Below, one piece after another: positions 1 to 8,345 of a DNA stretch of 20,596 bases. The notes under the pieces were generated by a model that was not told the DNA's origin, made no database searches, and saw only the letters and a list, made by a program, of their open reading frames with translations. How positions within the stretch are numbered: position 1 is the first letter of the stretch; every line of letters starts with the position of its first letter. The DNA is taken from assembly GCF_000485595.1 (NCBI RefSeq), contig NW_014577286.1, positions 211,305 through 231,900 on the forward strand. Direction: 5' to 3'. The DNA is from Priapulus caudatus. Taxonomy: Eukaryota; Priapulida; Priapulimorpha; Priapulimorphida; Priapulidae. The translations under genes and the position numbers were made by a program.

Positions 1-36
<36 letters not shown>
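1..36. repeat. (AC)n microsatellite at window edge
   Basis: Perfect AC dinucleotides run from the first base to about position 36 and probably continue outside the window. The downstream copy of the 2.2-kb module (from 9665) is likewise preceded by a CA-rich tract, so this is probably the right-hand end of a similar CA/CG-rich block that travels with the module. Confidence 0.95.
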
Positions 37-2264
37 CTATGGTAAACCTTACCAAACCTCCACACTAACAACTACCATGAACACAGTTGCCCTCGCAGCC
101 AATGCCATCCCTACCTTCGCCCCAAACTTCCTCACCCACTCCTAGCAATTAACACCCTACTTTAATAGTTATTATAGTAATCCTCTTTAACCACGTCTTT
201 ATAACACAAACCATTCCCCGAATAATCCCTCAACCTTAATTCTTCAAAGTTAATCGCGCTAACCATTTCCATCTTCACCCTAACCCTTTCCAGACGTGCG
301 TCGATGAGAGAATGTAGGTGGCAGCTGCAGGAGCGATGCTAGTGTGCCCCAACACGAGCGTATAAAAAGCACGAAATATTCCTCAAGGATCCATCCTCAA
401 GTAGAAAAGTCACAAATAGTTACAAAAAAACTATAAAAAAGTTACAAGTATAAAAAGAAATCTGCGTAAGGTCACACATACCATCATTCCTTACTAAACT
501 ATTAGGGAAGAATAACCACCCTTCCCTACGATCACGCAATACGCATGAGAAAAGGAAGGAAAGGAAGGTGGTAGGAAGGAAGGTTGGAAGAGAGGAAGGA
601 AATGGAAAGAGAGGGTGGCAGGTTTAGAGGTAAACGCGTGCGAGCGCGCTCCCGCTACACTGATGCATAGGCAGTGGCCCTCTCTCCAAGCCTCTCTCAG
701 CCCCCACGTCATCGCACTGGCCATACGCATCTGACACAACAGGCGGGAACGGATGCATAACCAGCGACGAGCAGCAAACACTTAGAGCGACAACAAAGCC
801 GTTGTTGCTACTCTGCGCGGTTGCGCGCGCGAGGAGAAGGAAGAGAGCGAGAGAGAGGGGGGAGAGAGAGAGGGGGGGGAGAGCGAGGGAGAGAGTCGCT
901 TGCATAATACACAGCCCGGTGTATTTCACCCGAAATGCGGCTAGTAGCCGAGTTCCATGACATCTACACGGAAACCGATCGGGACGTTGAATCGCAGTTG
1001 TGTCAAAGGTGCTCGCGCTCACGCGATCTGCTTCCGATATCTACACGCTACGCCTGCGAGAGCATTTTGTAACAGTACAGACGCCGGCAAAGCCGCCAAT
1101 TTGCTCGACAAATCGGCGAAAGATTCGTGCAAGCCATCATCGCAACTGCGAGACAATCGCCTTCATTGTTATCCGACCACGTATTGTCAGGCGCTATAGC
1201 GATACATGCACCGCCGCAAAAACCTGCTCGGGGAAAATTGCGCGGGTTCTATAAGCAGCTACCAGGTTAATCAAACATATTAAACCTCATGAACAAAATG
1301 CGTAAGTGCAGAATTGCCAGATTTCGGCGCCGCTCGCTTAACCACATATACGCAGCCGAATTTACAGTTCGAAAATGTTTCTCCCGGTATACGCTGTTTG
1401 AAAGTCGCGTCACGTCCCAGTGCCACAACAAAGGACCGGTATGAAATTTAAAATGTGGACAGCGAGAGCAATATACGAGCTTTTCAGCCAAATTTCACAA
1501 TGGGCGGCGGCGACATTCGAAAAGTTAACGTCCCGTGAAATCTTCGAATGGAGCGCATCGCCACGGCGAATTACAATATTAAATTATTAACAAATCTCGA
1601 CGCGGCCCTGATCGTGTATACACGCAGCTGCATTGTCAGCGTCAGCGTGCTTGGCATGGCCTGCTGCAACAAATGCTCAAAATACTTATTAATGTGTAGC
1701 CTAGGGTTGAAAAATGCAGACAGAGTGTGAAATGGATTGACTTTCGCCAATCAGAATCTTGGCTTGAATTCTTAAAGACATCCGAAATCCGGATACAATG
1801 GATTTTTTTTGCCAGCGCGAAAGTTTTGAGGCCATTTGTTATACAGCTATTATGTTGGCACAGGCTGGTTAAATAAAACCAAATTTATTACGCGATCAAA
1901 AACGGGTCCGAGCGCATTTTGTTGGCCAAGGAAACGGGGCAAAAAATAGCGGCGGAGTTTAATTTTGCGAAATATTTTCTTTCAAAATAAGGCAACCATG
2001 AAAATATGAGCGACGCTTGAATGCATTTATAACGCTCGAACAATAAACATCAAAATGTCTGAATACCGTCTCAACGACGTGTAAACTTTCAACAGGAACC
2101 ACGATAATTGAACGCCGAGGCAACATTTCTAGGGTGCGGCACTCATGCCCCACGGTGGGGGCAGATTTCTGTGCCAGGGGACGCCACGTGGGGGATAGGT
2201 GGTTACTGCCCCGAGACGCCTCCTGGGGGATAGGTGGTTACTGCCACCGAACACCTCCTGGGGG
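37..2264 (+). repeat. 2.2-kb duplicated module, copy A
   Basis: The stretch aligns by eye, collinear and in the same orientation, with 9665 to about 12230. Shared landmarks include TATGGTAAACCTTA at the left end, a GGAAGGAA-rich patch (A 544-613, B 10206-10270), a GA-rich tract (A 837-893, B 10503-10596), GCATTTTGTAACAGTACAGA, CTATAAGCAGCTACCAGGTT, and GGCTGGTTAAATAAAACC near the right end. Differences are dominated by one-base gaps, often in short homopolymers. It ends in a 35-bp minisatellite. No transposase, reverse transcriptase, LTR or terminal inverted repeat was recognised, so it is called a segmental or satellite-like repeat of unknown origin. Open segments are discussed as a finding. 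Predicted ORFs here are not shared intact between copies and are not annotated as genes. Confidence 0.9.
2146..2264 (+). repeat. 35-bp minisatellite, short array (copy A)
   Basis: Two to three recognisable units share the core GGGGGATAGGTGGTTACTGC, followed alternately by CCCGAGACGCCTCCT and CACCGAACACCTCCT, giving a 35-bp period and a 70-bp alternating dimer. A more diverged unit lies just upstream. The array stops abruptly at 2264, where an inverted-repeat segment begins. Copy B carries about eight units, so the locus varies in copy number. Confidence 0.85.
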
Positions 2265-2428
2265 ACAGATATGTACCCGAGGTACATATATGTATACACA
2301 AAGTGTACCAGACTTGTACTGCAGAAGTGTACCCTAACCCTAACCCTAACCCTAACCCTAAACATACCTCATATAAAAATATAAACATAATACTAAACAA
2401 CCTAAAACTACCTCGGGTACATATCTGT
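2265..2428. repeat. 164-bp segment with perfect 20-bp inverted repeats around telomeric hexamers
   Basis: The left arm (2265-2284, begins ACAGATATGTACC) is the exact reverse complement of the right arm (2409-2428, ends GTACATATCTGT). The 124-bp interior contains the telomeric run at 2332-2361 and several GTGTAC/GTAC motifs. There is no obvious target-site duplication outside the arms and no coding capacity. It could be a very small MITE-like insertion that captured telomeric repeats, or a fold-back junction formed when the adjacent minisatellite broke. The arms are directly visible; the origin is inference. Confidence 0.8.
2332..2361 (-). repeat. Interstitial telomeric repeat (CCCTAA)5
   Basis: Five perfect, contiguous CCCTAA hexamers, i.e. 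TTAGGG on the minus strand, flanked by non-telomeric DNA on both sides. TTAGGG is the ancestral animal telomere unit, found in vertebrates, echinoderms, molluscs, annelids and cnidarians. Most arthropods use TTAGG and nematodes TTAGGC, so this argues weakly against those groups. Thirty bases is too short to be a telomere end; it is an interstitial or subtelomeric remnant. Confidence 0.93.
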
Positions 2429-2484
2429 AGTGTAGTACCTGATACGACAACGACCCCATCTGCCTCACTGACAGTGACACTGTA

Positions 2485-3342
2485 GGAATGTGACAATGTA
2501 GTGCGCAGTGCCGCTTGAAAAGTGACAGTGTGCTTGCGCCAGCAACTACGAGGACAGAGGGGCTCCCCCTAATAAAAAGGAGGGTTCTGATTGGTTCTAT
2601 GGTGTTTTCCCCACCTACGTCATACCTATGACATCATTGAAGACTCGGTCGACCACCTTTTAAAAAAACTCGATCACAACTTTTGTTTCAACACAATAGA
2701 AAACCAATGGGGATCAATATGAAAATTTATGCGTATGAAAATTACCATAACTTTCTTAAAACTAAAGGTATGGAAGTGAATAAGGTATCAAATTAAATGT
2801 ATTGCCATGCTCTTTCCGATGGCAAAGGTTTTAGGGTATATTTATGACATCTCAAAATTTTGTAACATACCTAGTCACACTGTTAGTGTTACTGGCACAG
2901 ACACCAGTTGGTACCGCTGCATGGTTACACTATCAATGCTACCGCCTGGTACTGGTAGGTCTTAAAACTGGCCAAACAGAAAACGATGCTCGCCATCAGC
3001 TGTAATTACTATACTATTACTAATAATACCTTCAGTCAGTACTTGCCTAATAGTATAAGTCACTTATAAGTTGTATCCTGATCACCAGCTCACGCGTTGC
3101 AGCCATGTGTTTACTGTTTGGCATAAAAGTTGGTGCGAGACAGTAATACAGAAACAGGACAGCGCAGCTATGTACTAATACCGATGCGCTATTCCTACAG
3201 CTATTTATGTTGTCTTATAGTCTTAAATCATAAGTTCACTATATACCATAATATACTATAAGGTAAATTATTGAGTAGCATAAATTATTACTTAATACTA
3301 CTTGGTCTCCGGGTGGGGTGGTTGAATTTGTAGTGCGCCACA
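2485..3342. other. AT-rich upstream region without recognisable gene
   Basis: This is intergenic sequence upstream of the LRRC23-like gene. No convincing exon, RNA gene or mobile element is visible. Short patches resemble promoter motifs (ATTGG at 2590-2594, a CRE-like TACGTCAT at 2616-2623), but nothing ties them to a transcript. A 13-bp palindrome (ACAGTG A CACTGT, 2471-2483) lies at its left edge. Confidence 0.5.
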
Positions 3343-3356
3343 GTTTCCATAGTAAC
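3343..3356 (+). promoter_or_regulatory. X-box (RFX transcription-factor site) upstream of LRRC23-like gene
   Basis: GTTTCCATAGTAAC fits the RFX X-box pattern: half-site GTTTCC, 2-nt spacer AT, half-site AGTAAC. It lies about 130 bp upstream of the presumed ATG at 3484. RFX factors, often with FOXJ1, drive ciliary genes through such sites close to the start codon. Finding one in front of a gene whose product is a motile-cilium radial-spoke protein is mutually supporting. A second, weaker near-palindrome (GTTACGGTAAC, 3377-3387) follows 20 bp downstream and could be an auxiliary half-site pair. Binding itself is inferred. Confidence 0.65.
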
Positions 3357-3483
3357 GACGGCAAACATCGTGACGCGTTACGGTAACGTGGGAGCTTACA
3401 CTTCTGTATCTTGGTACGGTCATTAATATTTGATTTCTAGCTTTTAATAAATAAAAGTTAGATCGGCTACGAGCTATACAAGG

Positions 3484-3555
3484 ATGACAGACGAAGAACT
3501 TCAAGAAGGCACAGAGCAAGGTGGCTGTGATGCAAAAGACGGACAGATTGTCGAT
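3484..3555 (+). CDS. LRRC23: LRRC23-like gene, presumed first coding exon
   Basis: The exon encodes 24 residues, starting MTDEELQEGTEQ and ending GQIVD. The ATG has A at -3. The exon ends in phase 0 at GAT with a GTAACG donor (weak at +5). Splicing to 4104 keeps the frame open into the conserved exon 2. Known LRRC23 proteins begin with a short acidic, poorly conserved leader before their first conserved segment, which fits this Asp/Glu-rich start. The X-box sits 128 bp upstream of the ATG. LRRC23 is a leucine-rich-repeat component of the radial spokes of motile cilia and sperm flagella. The exon identity rests on position, start context and frame compatibility rather than on similarity, so a further small exon between this one and 4104 cannot be excluded. 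Confidence 0.55.
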
Positions 3556-4103
3556 GTAACGTGGTATTTATTCATTATTGTTTATTGCGATTTGTGTGTG
3601 TGACAGTGTGTTTTGGCGTAGGCCTAACGTAGGGGGCCTAGTTTGCGAATAAAACACACAATGACACATAAGTAATCTGAAAGTTATCGCTCCTGTAAGT
3701 GCATGCACACCCGTGTGAGTAGAGCTGGCATGATTTATGAGAGTCTACCGTCTAGGCTGCCACTGGAGCTGGAGGCTGTGGGTGGACTGCATGGTCACCG
3801 TTGACATTGACATTGTCATTATGTCATATCAGGACAGGAGTTAATGAGACAGATTAATTTTTTTAAATTAATTATAAACATATGACATTGGACACACACA
3901 GTCTGACCATATGTGTTTGTATATATCTATGGTCTGACTTACAGAGTATGACTATGAGTTATAGTTGTTGAACCGGCCGTTACTCGATCCTCTTTGGAAT
4001 TAAGCCATCGGACATAAAAGCTGGATTTAATGATTAATGTTTGTTACAGTTTTTACAGGCATTTTACATTAGTCAATTATCATTTTAAATATTACTGTTG
4101 CAG
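3556..4103 (+). other. Intron 1 of LRRC23-like gene
   Basis: The 548-bp intron runs from a GTAACG donor to an ATTACTGTTGCAG acceptor and is phase 0. It is AT-rich and has no ORF of note. It contains a small hairpin with 12-bp arms and one mismatch (3900-3911 with 3928-3939, around GGTCTGAC). Confidence 0.55.
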
Positions 4104-4213
4104 GTTCCTGAGAACCCATTGACGAGAGACATCATAGGTGACTGCCTGTCATTACTTTGTAAAATTGGAACAGGGCTTGGCCATGCTTTTGTGCGTTTGG
4201 ATGTCCACGAAAA
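4104..4213 (+). CDS. LRRC23: LRRC23-like gene, exon 2 (conserved N-terminal segment)
   Basis: A 110-nt exon bounded by TTGCAG on the left and GTATGT on the right; it ends in phase 2. It reads VPENPLTRDIIG then DCLSLLCKIGTGLGHAFVRL then DVHEK. From memory, vertebrate LRRC23 has the matching stretch PLTEDMMKEGLSLLCKTGNG then LAHAYVKLEVKER, so roughly 19 of 33 positions agree, including LSLLCK, GL.HA and the final V.E. In the family this segment directly precedes the first leucine-rich repeat (DLTDI...LRYVD). The rest of the protein, a series of LRRs plus a C-terminal coiled coil, is absent: no matching third exon was found downstream in this window. LRRC23 corresponds to Chlamydomonas RSP15 and sits in radial spoke 3 of motile axonemes. 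The open frame from 4138 that overlaps this exon is out of frame and is a shadow. Confidence 0.78.
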
Positions 4214-4534
4214 GTATGTATCCATACTTGTATTACAGTTATAACAATCAGTGCTCAGTGATTTTCCTCGATACTGGAAAAATGGATGCTGGAAGACACC
4301 CACATCCTGGTATAACCTACTGGTTTGATGGCTTCCTTATTATTTTTATGCAGGAAAACACCAGAAATGAAGTAACCGTTCTGCCTACTGTAACAGGGCA
4401 TGCTATGATTGATAGAAATTATAGAGAAATATGCCAAAGATTAATGCTCCCAGCAGGCTTCATCGATTCTAATATTATATATATTCTCTGGGATTCTAAA
4501 GAGTGAGGCAGACTAGGTTGACAAAGTATGACTG

Positions 4535-4937
4535 TAGGGACAGTGAATTTCCGTTTCAAAAAATTGCTTTTTCCGTTTGGGAAAATCATGAATTCCGTTC
4601 CAAAGTAAAGAAAAAATGGAAATTCCGTTTACATATATTTGCATGAAAAAAAAGTATTTCGTACAACCTTTGAAACCGGAACCAGCACCGAAACACAGGG
4701 CTACCAAAAGTTGTAATTGTAAGTCATTTCGCTCTGAAACTTGTCTGAATGTAAACCATATCATTACCAATGTTATTGTCAACTGTTTTTTTTGTGATTT
4801 TCTTGAAATTTCCATGTTGTAATATGTTCAAATTACGTTTTCCGCGTTTTTCCGTTTGAAAACATCTTTCTCGTTTCCAATGACCGTTTCCGTGTTTTCC
4901 GTCCGTTTTCCGCGATTGCGGAAAATCACTGTCCCTA
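4535..4937. mobile_element. Non-autonomous DNA transposon (MITE), possibly hAT-like
   Basis: The terminal inverted repeats begin TAGGGACAGTGA and continue to TTTCCG, with one mismatch in 19 bp between the left end and the reverse complement of the right end. Flanks repeat TGACTG directly on both sides of TAGGG...CCCTA; read one base in, they give an 8-bp duplication ATGACTGt/ATGACTGg with one mismatch. The interior is non-coding and carries many subterminal copies of TTTCCGTTT or TTTTCCG, a typical arrangement of transposase-binding motifs. The TIR start fits the YARNG ends of hAT elements, and an 8-bp TSD would agree, but the flush 6-bp reading leaves the superfamily uncertain. It lies about 320 bp after LRRC23-like exon 2, in the presumed intron. 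Confidence 0.8.
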
Positions 4938-4969
4938 TGACTGGTTTGACAATTGCCCAGTAAAAATAA

Positions 4970-5075
4970 AAAGAGAAAAGGAAGAACTGAGAAAACAGGG
5001 GGGAAGAAACAATAAAGGAAGGTGGAGCAATCAAGGGAGGAACAGACCCCCCCCCCACACACACACACCCTAACT
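4970..5075. repeat. GA-rich patch, C homopolymer and short (CA)n
   Basis: Low-complexity sequence: an AAAGAGAAAAGGAAG-type purine patch, then about ten C residues followed by a short CA run. The homopolymer is a likely site of length error. ORFs crossing it are not credible. Confidence 0.8.
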
Positions 5076-5610
5076 AGGGTCGGGAGGATAGCGATTTGAC
5101 AGTAAATGCCAAATTTGTAGTTTTTTTCATATTTCACGCAGACGCCATTACGCAGACATGGCGCGAGGGGACAAAGACGCGCTCAGTCCCTGTGTTGTCA
5201 TTACACAACACGCGTGCGATCCTACACAGATTAGGGTTACGCGCCACATTCCCGCGACTCTATAAGCGGCTGCGGGGGCCGGCACTGCTGAAATCCGTAT
5301 GCGCAGAAAACCGCCGTTCTTGATTTCGTAATTCGCTAATTGGGATTTCGGTCTCTGATAATTAGGTGCAATCTGTCTGTGTCTACACGGATGGAGCCAG
5401 CCTGATAGCCTAGCGTAATTCCGTACGCTTGTCGCGCACAAGAAATATGCTGCCTCCCCCCCCCCTACCCCCGACGGCACCACGTAAGACCAGTCAAATT
5501 GAAATTTAACTTTTAAAATTGCGCAACGCAGTTGCTTCCTTATACAGTCAGCATGAGGCAAGTATAGCGCTGTAGTTGTGGAATCAGTATCGGTACTTGT
5601 ATCAATAAAC
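5076..5610. other. Moderately GC-rich stretch, no assigned gene
   Basis: CpG-containing sequence with overlapping open frames on both strands, the longest on the minus strand at 5148-5561 (137 codons). The minus frame runs through a C/G homopolymer near 5457-5463. It shows no recognisable motif, signal peptide or membrane segment, and the opposite strand is also partly open, so it is not called as a gene. Confidence 0.4.
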
Positions 5611-5627
5611 TATATATATATATATAC
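5611..5627. repeat. (TA)n microsatellite
   Basis: Short perfect TA dinucleotide run. Confidence 0.9.
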
Positions 5628-5779
5628 TAGTAATATTACTACTCTCTCTAATACTCTCTACTATAATAGTAGTATAGGGAGAGATAATAATAATAGAGAA
5701 AGATACGTAGCCGGAAATAGTCTCCAAATTATGCGTCGCAAGCAGCTCCCTGTCGCGATCAGTATCAGGTACGGAATAC

Positions 5780-5910
5780 AAGAGAAAGACAGCGGGAGAA
5801 AGAGAAAGAGGGAGAGAGAGAGAGAGAGAGAGAGAAAGAACGGGAGAGAGAGAGAGAGAACGGGAGAGAGAGAGAACGGGAGAGAGAGAGAGAGAGACAG
5901 AAAGAAACAA
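5780..5910 (+). repeat. (GA)n microsatellite with CGGGAGA higher-order unit
   Basis: A purine-only tract on the plus strand. Inside it the motif AACGGGAGAGAGAGAG recurs at about 16-20-bp spacing (near 5841, 5861 and 5877), so it is a dinucleotide array with an embedded longer period. Its Arg/Glu and Leu/Ser translations are artefacts. Confidence 0.92.
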
Positions 5911-6780
5911 GCATTTATTCGTTACATTTACTCATTCGTTTCATTCGTTATCAGAGATTTTGACGTCTTTTCTCCTACCTGTATGCGAATTTTCGTTTAC
6001 AATGCATAAAGGTGCAGCAACGGCGGCTATAGCTCTCGCCACGCCTTTGATTATGAACTTATTGCGCAAGCATTCTCTACTCTACTGTGCACCGTCGCGT
6101 TCTGTACAAATCTGTTATAAAACAGCACGTTCCAGACCTTACCAATCCTGCATTCGATTTTTTACGAGTTTTGAGAACGCACCCGTACCACGGCCGCGAG
6201 CTAACAAGTGTGTTCGTTCCACATCGTGCGCGCTGAATTGCGAAACTTCGGCGTTAAACTAGCAATACGTGTGTAATAAACGATTTTAGATACGGCAAAA
6301 GACGGGCTGACCAACAAAGGCGGTTTGATAAGGACGCGCCCCAGATCTATACACCATGACCGTAGCATATTGATTAGTCGCCCTTATCAACGTGTCTACT
6401 AAAATGATGAATCGCTGGACTTCGCATGAATACCCAGGTGATGTAGTATACCTATGGCGTGGTATTTCTCATTCTCACGCAAACCTCTCGTATTTGCTGG
6501 CGTTTATTACAAAGAGAGAGCATTAAATAAGCAGCCTGTGGCGCATGGCTGCCATAAACAGCGCAGACGTGCGCGCCGCAGCTAGATTTCTAATTTCATT
6601 GCAACGGCTTCGCCAGTTCTCTAACCGGACAAGCGATGGTCCGAGTCACCTCAAGGTGCATTAACGTGCCGGTATTTCTCGTTTTCTCGCACAGCATTTA
6701 TTCAATCGGTTGTAAATTTCTTGATGAAATATTACAACCTGTTCGGCAGGCGGCCACGAGGAATATACGGCATATAGATC
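5911..6780. other. Non-repetitive stretch, no recognisable gene
   Basis: Mixed-composition sequence. Open frames such as 5960-6262 have no family signature. A short motif, GGTATTTCTC followed by a TTCTCGCA-like sequence, occurs twice in the same orientation (near 6463 and 6671), which may mark an old duplicated fragment. Nothing else is supported. Confidence 0.4.
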
Positions 6781-6940
6781 TTGTTTAACTATATATTACT
6801 CACTAGTATACACGAACACCGCATGTACGCTTGTGTTTTTCTCACTATATTTGTATTTGTTTGTATTTATTTGTTTGTTCGTTCGGTGCGTGCATGTTTT
6901 TGTGTTTGTTTAACTTTGTTAATATTTATTGATTTGTTTG

Positions 6941-6986
6941 TGTGTTTGTTTGTTTGCTTGCTTGCTTGCTTGCTTGCTTGTTTGTT
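6941..6986. repeat. (TTTG)n/(CTTG)n microsatellite
   Basis: TTTG tetramers pass into about six CTTG tetramers and back to TTTG. The surrounding 6845-6940 is also TTTG-like. The Leu/Ala/Cys and Lys/Gln/Ser peptide readings are artefacts. Confidence 0.92.
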
Positions 6987-7338
6987 GAACATGGTGTAAA
7001 ATAAAAAAAATAAAGAGAAGAAATGATAATAGTAAATTAAATCCATGTCGTTCACTTCACCCACATATCATCTGTAATTCTATATATATAAAGTTGTTCA
7101 GCCGAATTAGTTCGTATTCGCATAACTATAAAACTCCGCAGTCTAGAGGAAAACTAAAGATATTTTCAGAATCAGCACGTCTGGGAGGTGGTTCTGGCTA
7201 AAACTTAAAAAAATTAAAACTTAAAAAAACTTTAAAAAGTTAAAATTCATAAAAATTCTATTCATCAATACAGTTAACAGTGCGCGGTGCGTACAGATTA
7301 ACATCACGTACGTGTAAATCCATGGGTATACCCTTAAC
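6987..7338. other. AT-rich spacer
   Basis: A-rich sequence with a repeated TTAAAACTTAAAAAAA-like patch near 7200-7250. No gene, RNA or element is recognised. Confidence 0.4.
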
Positions 7339-7410
7339 GGCGCAGTGGCCTAATCGCTAGAATATCCGTCTCCTACACCGGGATTCCGGGTTCGAGTCCC
7401 AGCTGGGGAA
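7339..7410 (+). tRNA. tRNA-Arg(CCT)-like sequence; probable tRNA pseudogene or SINE head
   Basis: The sequence follows a tRNA-Arg layout: an A-box region CAGTGGCCTAAT, anticodon loop CTCCTAC giving anticodon CCT, and a strong B box GGGTTCGAGTCCC in a T arm with four of five pairs. It ends CTGGGGA and is followed by T runs that could stop RNA polymerase III. The acceptor stem (GGCGCAG with CTGGGGA) pairs poorly and the anticodon stem is also mismatched, so a functional tRNA is unlikely. The best reading is the 5' part of a tRNA-Arg-derived SINE or a decayed tRNA copy. The B box and the general match are seen directly; the SINE assignment is inference, as no body or tail was identified. Confidence 0.6.
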
Positions 7411-7505
7411 CTTATTTTTCCTTTTTTCCCTTTTTTTCCCTTTACTACTTTTTTTTTAAATATTTAATGTCTTTTATCTTTTGATTTCTTATTATTTTTT
7501 ACTGT

Positions 7506-7560
7506 TTGGGATGGGATGGGATGGGATGGGATGGGATGGCATGGCATGGCATGGAATGGG
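7506..7560 (+). repeat. (GGGAT)n pentamer array with G-quadruplex potential
   Basis: Six GGG runs separated by two-base AT loops (7508-7535), followed by three CATGG units and degenerate continuation. Four or more GGG runs with 2-nt loops meet the usual criterion for an intramolecular G-quadruplex on the plus strand. Confidence 0.88.
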
Positions 7561-8345
7561 ATGAATGGACTGGCATGGATAAGCTAGATATGTTTGATTT
7601 TGGGGTATTTCTTTCAACAAGCGATCCCCAACTGAGTAACCCGGCACTGATTCTCCCCGGGCAACGCCGGGTATCCCGCTAGTCCTATTAGTACATGTGT
7701 AGACGCACCTGTACAGATCACGACGTCGGCGCCTGTCCAACATTGTCCACGTATAACCGTTACCAACGCAGGTAGCTTCCCCTACCCTGTCCTTCTATCC
7801 CCTCACAAACATACTCACAGCTGTTCTATCCCTATTAGCGCTAACGGGTCATTCTCTTTCCCGTCCGCCGCCCCCTCCGACGGAACCCATTGGCTCCTTA
7901 GTCGATCATCAGTCTAAACGGACCTGGCACTCGCCCACCGCGCTACCCTAACGCGGTTTACACCACCTGCCGCCTACCACTCACACCGAACCCACTGCGG
8001 TTGAACCTAAACATCACCCTGAGTAAGTCTTATTAAACAGACAGCTGGGTTAGACCTGGGTGGGTGAGAAAACTGAAGGGGATAGTGTCGCCCTTCCACC
8101 GCGGAAGTGAGCGTGGCGCGAGGAGCATGCGGGTATACGAATAAAGCATCACATTGTGTTACTGCTTATCACACGGCGTCGAACATAAAACTAAGTGCTA
8201 CCGCCTATACTCGACACATCGGCAGCTAACGCCCCCCCCCGAGCCCGAACTTGCACTCCTCCTTCCTAACCGCAACTCGCACCCACCACGGATAATAAAT
8301 ACATTCATTTCATGTCCTAAGGCCCTGGGCCGTTGTCTAGAAACT
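7561..8345. other. C-rich stretch with CCCGG hairpin motif, no assigned gene
   Basis: Between 7655 and 7675 lies CCCGGGCAACGCCGGG, whose outer CCCGG/CCGGG can pair. The surrounding text (CGGGTATCCCGCTAGT) resembles a motif I recall from dispersed invertebrate repeats, but I cannot name the family. An AATAAA occurs at about 8140 in CGAATAAAGCATCAC, and the stretch could be a retroelement 3' end or LTR remnant. No open frame is convincing. Confidence 0.35.

Noticed and set aside
2588-2625. CCAAT and CRE-like sites as a promoter
   Set aside because: Short motifs expected by chance; no transcript start or exon nearby to support them.
4138-4506. 122-codon plus-strand ORF
   Set aside because: Its first part is out of frame with the LRRC23-like exon it overlaps and it reads through the GTATGT donor into intron. 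The remainder resembles no known protein.
5148-5561. 137-codon minus-strand ORF
   Set aside because: It crosses a long C/G homopolymer, overlaps an open frame on the other strand, and has no domain or motif I can recognise.
5578-6009. 143-codon ORF with Arg-Glu run
   Set aside because: Mostly a GA microsatellite; the flanks lack protein features.
7600-8345. LTR retrotransposon end
   Set aside because: There is an AATAAA and a CCCGG hairpin motif, but no TG...CA boundaries, primer-binding site, duplicate LTR or pol-like coding sequence.
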